A stretch of DNA of 64,000 nt from Mycoplasma sp. CSL7491-lung (GTDB taxonomy: Bacteria > Bacillota_I > Bacilli_A > Mycoplasmatales > Metamycoplasmataceae). The notes beneath the pieces are model-generated. The model made no database searches. It saw only the letters and a list, made by a program, of their open reading frames with translations, and was not told the DNA's origin. Shown here in pieces: positions 59,254 through 64,000 of the stretch. How positions within the stretch are numbered: position 1 is the first letter of the stretch; every line of letters begins with the position of its first letter. The DNA lies in NCBI RefSeq assembly GCF_018913965.1, contig NZ_JAHMHG010000004.1, forward strand, positions 1-64,000, read 5' to 3'. Position numbers and translations under genes: made by a program.

Positions 59254-60039
59254 TTATTTTAAGTTGTTATTAATAAATATTTGTAAATAACCATCCATTA
59301 CTTCGGTTTTAACATGCTCAATATTTTGAATATTAATTTGATTTATTATTTGATCATTTCCTGTAATTTTGTATTGAAATTCATTTATAGAGTGCTTAGA
59401 TAAGAAATATTGTATATATCCATAAACTTGAGCTTTACAACCTAAATTTAATGCCGAATGAGTGTCGTTTCCTTTGTCGTTTGTCAAATTAGTTCTCATG
59501 TACTTTCTATTTAATTTATTTATTTTATCAAAAAGATGTGAATACGATTCATAAAACCCGGGTGCAATAGCTACCGATATTAATTTATTATCTTTTATAA
59601 CAACTGTAGTTAAAGCGGTTCCAAAACTAAATATTACAGCATTTTTATGATGATTTGACTCACATAATCCTATCAAATCAATCCCTAATTCATTAATATC
59701 TACATCAGAAAAATCTGTTTTAAATTTCTTTTTATTATTAATAATATAAGGTTTAGAATCAGGAAAATATTCTAAGAGAATTTTTTTAAAAAACATATAC
59801 ATTTCTTCGTTTACAAAACCTAGAATTAATTTTTGTTTACATTCTAAATTGATGGCTTCACTTAAAAAAGTTCTCATTTTATCTATTAAAATATTTTTTT
59901 GATTTAAATTACTAGTTAATTGAAATTTATATTTTATTAGTTTAAAATTCCGATTATAAACAGCATACTTTATAGAAGAGTTACCTATATCAAATACAAC
60001 ATATTCATTATTAATTTCTTTTTCAAAAAAGTTTATCAT
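59254..60039 (-). CDS. Type III pantothenate kinase-like protein (CoaX family), diverged
   Basis: A 261-residue protein with the acetate/sugar-kinase fold of CoaX, which phosphorylates pantothenate in coenzyme A synthesis. DIGNSSIKYAV (17-27) matches the first phosphate motif, and ELGIDLIGLCES the GxDR region. FSFGTALTTVV matches DxGTAxTxD only in part: the first Asp is Ser and the last Asp is Val. The GNDTHSALNLG segment resembles the family's C-terminal motif. All positions were read with no TGA. The enzyme may be inactive, use other residues, or act on another substrate. No other coenzyme A genes are nearby. Confidence 0.65.
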   Translation of the reverse strand: MINFFEKEINNEYVVFDIGNSSIKYAVYNRNFKLIKYKFQLTSNLNQKNILIDKMRTFLSEAINLECKQKLILGFVNEEMYMFFKKILLEYFPDSKPYIINNKKKFKTDFSDVDINELGIDLIGLCESNHHKNAVIFSFGTALTTVVIKDNKLISVAIAPGFYESYSHLFDKINKLNRKYMRTNLTNDKGNDTHSALNLGCKAQVYGYIQYFLSKHSINEFQYKITGNDQIINQINIQNIEHVKTEVMDGYLQIFINNNLK

Positions 60040-60102
60040 ATATTATAAATTGTACTTTGTATTGTGATATAATCAAATAAAAATAATTAATTAAGAGGCA
60101 AA

Positions 60103-60852
60103 ATGAAAAAAATAAACATAGGCTTTACAAATGAATCGTTTTTAAACGATAATGGCGACTTTTATCAAATTAAAAAATATAATTGATTTAATCACAAATT
60201 AGATTATAAATTATTAGAAAAATTTGATTTTGTTCCTAAATTAGTTGATGATACACCAAAATGTCTTGAATGACAATGAATTGAAGGTAAAAATCCAGAA
60301 TTTACAAGAGATGATTTAGAAACTATTGCAGATAATTTAAAAACCTTGCATGATTCTGAGTTAAAATTTCCTAAATCAAATCATTCAGCGAGAATTAAAA
60401 AATATCGTCAAATTTTAAAAGAAAGAAATATTAAAATTGAAGTTTTAGATAAGTATTATAAACGTATTAATTTAATATTGTCGAAAAGTCAACACAATAG
60501 ACCTCTTCACAACGATTTATACACAGCAAATATTATTAAGAGAACATCAGATAATAAAATATTTTTTATAGACTGAGAATATGCTTCAATGGGCGATAAA
60601 CACTTTGATTTAGCTTATTTTATAACCGGATCTTTTTTAAATAAAGAACAAGAAGAAATATTTTTGAATAGATACGAATCGTATTGAGAAGAATATTTAA
60701 TACAACAAAAAATACTTATATATTATTTAATAATTTTATGAATTAATGTTCAAGATGTTAAACCATTCGATGATAAACCGTCTATAATAAAATTGGAAGA
60801 AACAGTAAAAGAGTTTGAATATAAAAAGTTAAACAACTTATTTAAAAAATAA
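60103..60852 (+). CDS. Choline kinase/LicA-type phosphotransferase
   Basis: A 249-residue protein of the aminoglycoside-phosphotransferase/choline-kinase fold. The catalytic loop LHNDLYTANII (Brenner-type HxDxxxxN) lies near residue 146, and the metal-binding Asp in FFIDWEYASMGDKHFDLAYF near 160. A small N-terminal lobe with TNESFLNDNGDFYQIKKYN replaces the kinase P-loop. It may phosphorylate choline or a similar amino alcohol, but the substrate is unproven. Eight TGA Trp codons. The start has TTAAGAGG upstream. A TATAAT lies at 60068-60073. Confidence 0.82.
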
Positions 60853-60856
60853 AAAT

Positions 60857-60888
60857 AAAAATCTAGATATTTTTAAATCTAGATTTTT
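60857..60888. terminator. Bidirectional terminator
   Basis: AAAATCTAGAT pairs with ATCTAGATTTTT around ATTTTTAA. It ends the kinase gene and the convergent azoreductase-like gene (stop 60904). Confidence 0.8.
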
Positions 60889-60903
60889 AAAATACCAATT
60901 TTA

Positions 60904-61485
60904 TTATAATTTATCAATAATTTCTTTAAATTCGTTAACACGTGATTTTGCATAAGCAACACGATCACCGTTGATTAGATCCGGCATTTTTGTTCCATTA
61001 ACTTTTATGAAGTTAATAGTTTTTGCACCTACAAATTTGAAAGCTGAACGTAATCATTGATTTTGTAATGATTCTGTTCCTTCTGCTTGAGGACCACCTT
61101 GTGAACTAACGATAACAACATTTAAATTGTTTAATAATCCAACTGGATTTCCGTCTTTTGATAATTTATATGAAAAAGTTTTATCAGCAACAGCAATTGC
61201 ATCTATAAAGTTCTTAACAAGTGTTGGAACTGTAAAATTAACAACTGTAGATGATAATACTAATAAATCTGTTTCTTTTAATTTGTTTATTCATTTATCT
61301 GAATTAACATCAGCGTAAAATGATGGAAAATGTGTTTGTGATAAATGTGTTTTATCAAATTCTGAACCTGATAAATTAATTCTTTCAGGGTTTTCTACAA
61401 CCTTTTCAAATTCGTTTAATAATGTTGTTGTGTATGATCCTTCGTTTGTGAAGAATGCACCGTCTAAAAATAATACTTTTTTCAT
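60904..61485 (-). CDS. azoR: FMN-dependent NADH-azoreductase-like flavoprotein
   Basis: A 193-residue flavodoxin-fold protein of the AzoR family (formerly annotated as acyl-carrier-protein phosphodiesterase, AcpD). It starts KKVLFLDGAFFTNEGSYT, the usual FMN-phosphate loop region. VPTLVKNFIDAI and VIVSSQGGP fit the family. The natural substrate is probably a quinone or similar oxidant. TGA encodes Trp at two sites. It has an AAAGGAT ribosome-binding site and stands alone. Confidence 0.88.
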
Positions 61486-61579
61486 TTAAAATCCTTTCAT
61501 TTTTAATAATTAAATTATACATAAAAAAATAAAAAAACACATAAAAAGTATCTTTTTAATGTATTTTTTACATCTTTTC

Positions 61580-62689
61580 TTATTTTAAGGTATTATTAAC
61601 ATTTTTTACAAAATCATAATTTGTTTTATCTTTTATATCTTCAAAAACTTTGTTAATCTTTTTATTATCACTTCTGCCTAAATCAGGAATAATAATATTT
61701 ATTTGAATTCTTAAATCACCAGTTCTTGTTGAGTTCATCATACCTTTTCCGGGTATTTTTATTATCTTACCATTTGAATATGATTTTTTCATCTTAATTC
61801 TGGTTAAACCGTGTGGAGTAGGTACATCAACTTCATTTTCCATGAAAATATCAATAAATGAAACGTCAAAGTTTAAATATAAATCTAATCCATCACGTTT
61901 AAAATAAGGATGTTCTTGAACATATATTTGTAAATACAAGTCTCCTGGTCTTCCGCCGTTATAACCTTTCTCTCCAAAACCTTCAGCTTTTATAACTAAA
62001 TTATTAGATGCCCCTTTTGGTATAGATATATTAACAACCTTTGAACTTTTTGTATATTTTTGACCTTTACATAAAGTACATTTATCTGTTATTATTTTTC
62101 CTAGACCATTACATGTCGAACAGACAACTTTTTGTATTTGTCTACCAAAAAAAGAATTAAATTGTTTTGTTTCAGCACCTGTACCATTACATGTTGAACA
62201 AGTTTTATAAGAATTTTTATCTTTTGCACCTGTACCAGAACATTGTAAACACAATTCGTATTTATCTAATTTTTCCTTAAACTGAACACCATTAAACGCT
62301 TCCATAAAAGTAATAGTTTTATAAGCTTGTTTATCATTTCCTTTTCTAGGCTCGTTACTATTTCTTTGACTTCTTCTAGAGTTGAAACTACCACCAAAAA
62401 TATTTTCGAAGATATCTTCAAAACCTCCGAATGAAGATTCGTCAAAACCTCCTGCTCCAGCTCTTCCTTGTGCAGCATCAGCTCCATATTGGTCATATAT
62501 CTTTCTTTTCTCATCGTTAGATAAAATCTCGTAAGCCTCATTAATTTCATGCATTTTTTGGTCACTTGTTCCATCTTTCAATTTATCAGGGTGATATTTT
62601 TTAGCTAAACTTCTATATGCTGTTTTTATTTCTGCTTGTGTTGCGTCTTTTTTTACACCTAATGTTTCATAATAATCTTTTTTACTCAT
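61580..62689 (-). CDS. dnaJ: Chaperone DnaJ
   Basis: The co-chaperone that stimulates the Hsp70 ATPase, 369 residues. J-domain with KYHPDKL near residues 30-40, a Gly/Phe-rich linker, then four zinc-binding repeats (CLQCSGTG, CSTCNGTG, CSTCNGLG, CTLCKGQ) near 130-205 and the C-terminal substrate-binding domains. No TGA Trp is present. TAAAAT (62697-62702) ends seven bases before ATG 62689, and a CIRCE-like inverted repeat at 62700-62726 overlaps it, so the gene is probably under HrcA heat-shock control. Confidence 0.95.
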   Translation of the reverse strand: MSKKDYYETLGVKKDATQAEIKTAYRSLAKKYHPDKLKDGTSDQKMHEINEAYEILSNDEKRKIYDQYGADAAQGRAGAGGFDESSFGGFEDIFENIFGGSFNSRRSQRNSNEPRKGNDKQAYKTITFMEAFNGVQFKEKLDKYELCLQCSGTGAKDKNSYKTCSTCNGTGAETKQFNSFFGRQIQKVVCSTCNGLGKIITDKCTLCKGQKYTKSSKVVNISIPKGASNNLVIKAEGFGEKGYNGGRPGDLYLQIYVQEHPYFKRDGLDLYLNFDVSFIDIFMENEVDVPTPHGLTRIKMKKSYSNGKIIKIPGKGMMNSTRTGDLRIQINIIIPDLGRSDNKKINKVFEDIKDKTNYDFVKNVNNTLK

Positions 62690-62699
62690 AATCTAAATT

Positions 62700-62726
62700 T
62701 TAGCATAATAATAATTTATTTGCTAA
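62700..62726. promoter_or_regulatory. CIRCE-like element upstream of dnaJ
   Basis: TTAGCATAA, nine bases, ATTTGCTAA: the outer TTAGCA/TGCTAA arms and the exact 9-9-9 spacing of CIRCE are kept, while the inner CTC/GAG is lost. It overlaps the proposed -10 box of dnaJ, where an HrcA repressor would block transcription. Confidence 0.5.
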
Positions 62727-62762
62727 TAAATAATATATATTAACTAAAAAAGGGTATAAAAA

Positions 62763-62863
62763 AAGCAGCTCCCTATTTTCACCAAGTGGCTATCGTCGGC
62801 GTAAAGAGGCTTAACTACTGAGTTCGGAATGGTATCAGGTGGACCCTCTTGCTATTGCTACTG
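62763..62863 (-). rRNA. rrf: 5S ribosomal RNA
   Basis: The minus strand reads CACCTGATACCATTCCGAAC and CAGTAGTTAAGCCTCTTTAC, the core of bacterial 5S rRNA. The ends are set by the terminal helix AGTAGC/GCTGCT and are approximate. A T-run follows on the minus strand as terminator. No 23S rRNA lies directly upstream within the window, so the gene appears detached from a 16S-23S operon. Confidence 0.92.
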
Positions 62864-62864
62864 A

Positions 62865-63224
62865 TAATAGTATACACTATAAATTTAAAAACCAAAAAAA
62901 TTTTTATTTTTTTTATTATTTTAATTTGATTACACAAAGCGAAAATATTTTGAATATGTCAAAATAAACGATCATAGTAAATGTAAAGATATAATTTTCT
63001 AATTTTGTTATTAATTTCTTTTTACTTATATATATTGTTCTAATTGAACACTTCACTTCATTCGTCGATTAAAATTATGATATTAAATTTTAAACGATTT
63101 TTTGATTTGTATTGGATGAAATCACTTGGGGCTATGAAATCAAAGTAGGTTGATTACATTTGAAATTATTATATCACATCAATTAAGTTAGTTTAAAAAT
63201 AAATATTTAATTTAATAAATATTT
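62865..63224. other. Gene-free A/T-rich stretch between 5S rRNA and the candidate RNA
   Basis: No coding frame with plausible composition. The 5S promoter should lie here on the minus strand. ATGAAATCA occurs twice, 19 bases apart, near 63116 and 63135. Nothing else recognised. Confidence 0.4.
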
Positions 63225-63411
63225 GGGTCATTCCTTAGAATGACCGTCGTCTGAATAAACAACATCAAATGTTTTAGTTGTTCAATTAAGCCTTGAACTC
63301 TGTTTAACGCGTTGCCGTCCTTAGGCGGCTATTGGTCGGTCTTCACTCTTTGTTGAAGCCTTGAACCTTATTGAAGGGTGCTCTCCGGGATGCTGTCGCA
63401 TCCTTTCTTTT
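63225..63411 (+). ncRNA. Candidate structured non-coding RNA (unassigned)
   Basis: This ~187-base stretch is far richer in G and C than its surroundings and has no open frame. It opens with a perfect 8-base hairpin (GGTCATTC/GAATGACC, loop CTTA, 63226-63245). It then has a hairpin around AACAAC...GTTGTT (63257-63282), two copies of AAGCCTTGAAC (63289 and 63356), GCCG...CGGC around 63313-63329, and ends in a hairpin with T-run, GGATGC-TGTC-GCATCC-TTTCTTTT (63388-63411), which is an intrinsic terminator on the plus strand. It lacks the signatures of RNase P RNA, tmRNA and SRP RNA that I know. Strand is inferred from the terminator. Confidence 0.45.
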
Positions 63412-63730
63412 AAAATAAAACAATATTTTTATTTGAAGCATTTTAATTTCGTAGATGTGTGAATCCCCTGTTAGTGGGGGGCAAAGCAATTAAATTTACA
63501 ATTTAATTTATCGTGAGCGCGTACGCGTATATACGCATGATTTTAACAAAGTTAAAATTAAGAGAGTTTTGGTGTTGAAAATATAAAACAATTTAAAAAA
63601 CAATTCATAATTGTTTGGTTTAATTTGAAATACCCCTTAAAACCCCTTTAAAATAGTCTGTATTAAAAAGTTTTATTGTTTTAATGGTATTCTTCATTTA
63701 AGTATTTTAATACGCCTTAAAACGCTTTTT
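63412..63730. other. Gene-free stretch with further hairpins
   Basis: Several inverted repeats stand out: TCCCC-TGTTAGT-GGGGG near 63463, the palindrome GCGTATATACGC at 63525-63536 next to GCGCGTACGCG, and TTTTAAC-AAA-GTTAAAA near 63541. The C/G-rich blocks are unusual for this genome. No coding frame. It may belong to an RNA with the preceding element or be a separate one. Confidence 0.35.
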
Positions 63731-64000
63731 TTAAATTCAATGATAATTTGATGTTTGAGTTCAAATTAATGGTTCAAATTGGATTTCGTCTAAATTCGTA
63801 TATTCAGTTTTAAAATCAACAAAATTAAACTTTTCATTTTTGTTTATTTTAATTAAATTTAATATTGTTTTTAACGAAAATATTGAATATCTTTTTCTAT
63901 ATATGGATTTAAATAATGAAACTGATGATTCTGCTTGTGCGGTAAAGTTGTGAATATGAAATTTAAAAGTTTTACAATTTTTACGCATAAAATTAACAAA
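63731..64000 (-). CDS. Unknown protein, C-terminal part (runs off the right edge)
   Basis: The frame is open from the window edge to TAA 63731. ATG 63988 (MRKNCKTFKFHI) could be the start, but the codons before it (FVNF) are also open, so the gene may begin outside. At least 85 residues are seen. The sequence is basic and aromatic, with no signal peptide or clear membrane segment. Two Trp codons near the end are TGA. I do not recognise the family. Confidence 0.45.

Noticed and set aside
63270-63307. CRISPR repeat or tracrRNA (sequence starting GTTTTAGTTGTTCAAT and ending TTTAAC)
   Set aside because: It resembles type II repeats of mycoplasmas at its ends, but it occurs once, has no spacers, no cas gene is in the window, and the same bases take part in other stems.
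63225-63411. RNase P RNA, tmRNA or SRP RNA
   Set aside because: GGCTTAA-like and AAGCC pieces recall RNase P RNA, but GAGGAAAGTC is absent on both strands. There is no CCA-ending tRNA-like part for tmRNA and no SRP signature GTCCGGAAGGAAGC.
62865-63730. Remnant of 23S rRNA upstream of 5S
   Set aside because: None of the conserved 23S blocks could be found on either strand.

Overview
The window is a stretch of a mollicute chromosome, most likely from the hominis group (Mycoplasma/Mycoplasmopsis). It is very AT-rich. TGA must be read as tryptophan: nearly every gene carries in-frame TGA codons at positions where Trp is expected, for example in ileS, polC, the phosphoketolase and the ABC permeases. 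All coordinates below use translation table 4. The gene set fits a sugar-fermenting, wall-less parasite: cleaved lipoproteins together with their signal peptidase LspA, a phosphoketolase, a DUF31-type surface protease, and the mycoplasmal p37-p29-p69 ABC operon. I do not name a species.

Layout. 1-1353: the 3' end of a type I restriction specificity gene and one hypothetical gene. 1375-16611, minus strand: a large alpha-glucan uptake and hydrolysis block. In transcription order it holds a ROK glucokinase, a surface alpha-amylase lipoprotein, a small membrane protein, an 825-residue binding lipoprotein, a second membrane protein, a 1038-residue MalF-type permease with a huge coiled-coil N-terminus, a MalG-type permease, the ATPase, a third membrane protein, a cytosolic amylase-family enzyme and a GntR regulator. 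16705-22383: plsY, def, two membrane genes, a DJ-1 family gene, a PQ-loop gene and a HAD phosphatase. 22624-25151: rpmH-rnpA-yidC. 25346-32063: pullulanase, alpha-glucosidase, maltose phosphorylase and beta-phosphoglucomutase, transcribed in a tight plus-strand operon. 32318-33027: eight tRNA genes. 33139-38360: ileS-lspA and prfA-prmC. 38478-44661: a lipoprotein, the p37-p29-p69 transporter and a DHH phosphoesterase. 44691-50066: two paralogous membrane proteins, a DUF31 lipoprotein protease and an unusual RNase III-domain protein. 50257-61485: phosphoketolase, HAD phosphatase, polC, cdsA, a CoaX-like protein, a LicA-like kinase and an azoreductase-like protein. 61580-64000: dnaJ, a lone 5S rRNA gene, about 870 bases rich in hairpins with a candidate structured RNA, and a partial unknown gene.

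The two sugar clusters form one pathway. The surface amylase lipoprotein trims glycogen or starch. The binding protein, MalF, MalG and ATPase import maltodextrins. Pullulanase, alpha-glucosidase and maltose phosphorylase break them down in the cytosol. Beta-phosphoglucomutase and glucokinase send the products to glucose-6-phosphate. A 14-base palindrome near CTTGATATATCAAG lies upstream of three transcription units in both clusters (13540, 15675, 25279). It is the best candidate operator for the GntR regulator at the end of the first cluster.

Notable features are that operator set, the coiled-coil/permease fusion, three small four-helix membrane proteins inside the transporter operon, many apparently leaderless promoters (TATAAT or TAAAAT 6-10 bases before ATG), a CIRCE-like element at dnaJ, an RNase III-domain protein with an unfamiliar C-terminal half, and the candidate structured RNA at about 63225-63411.
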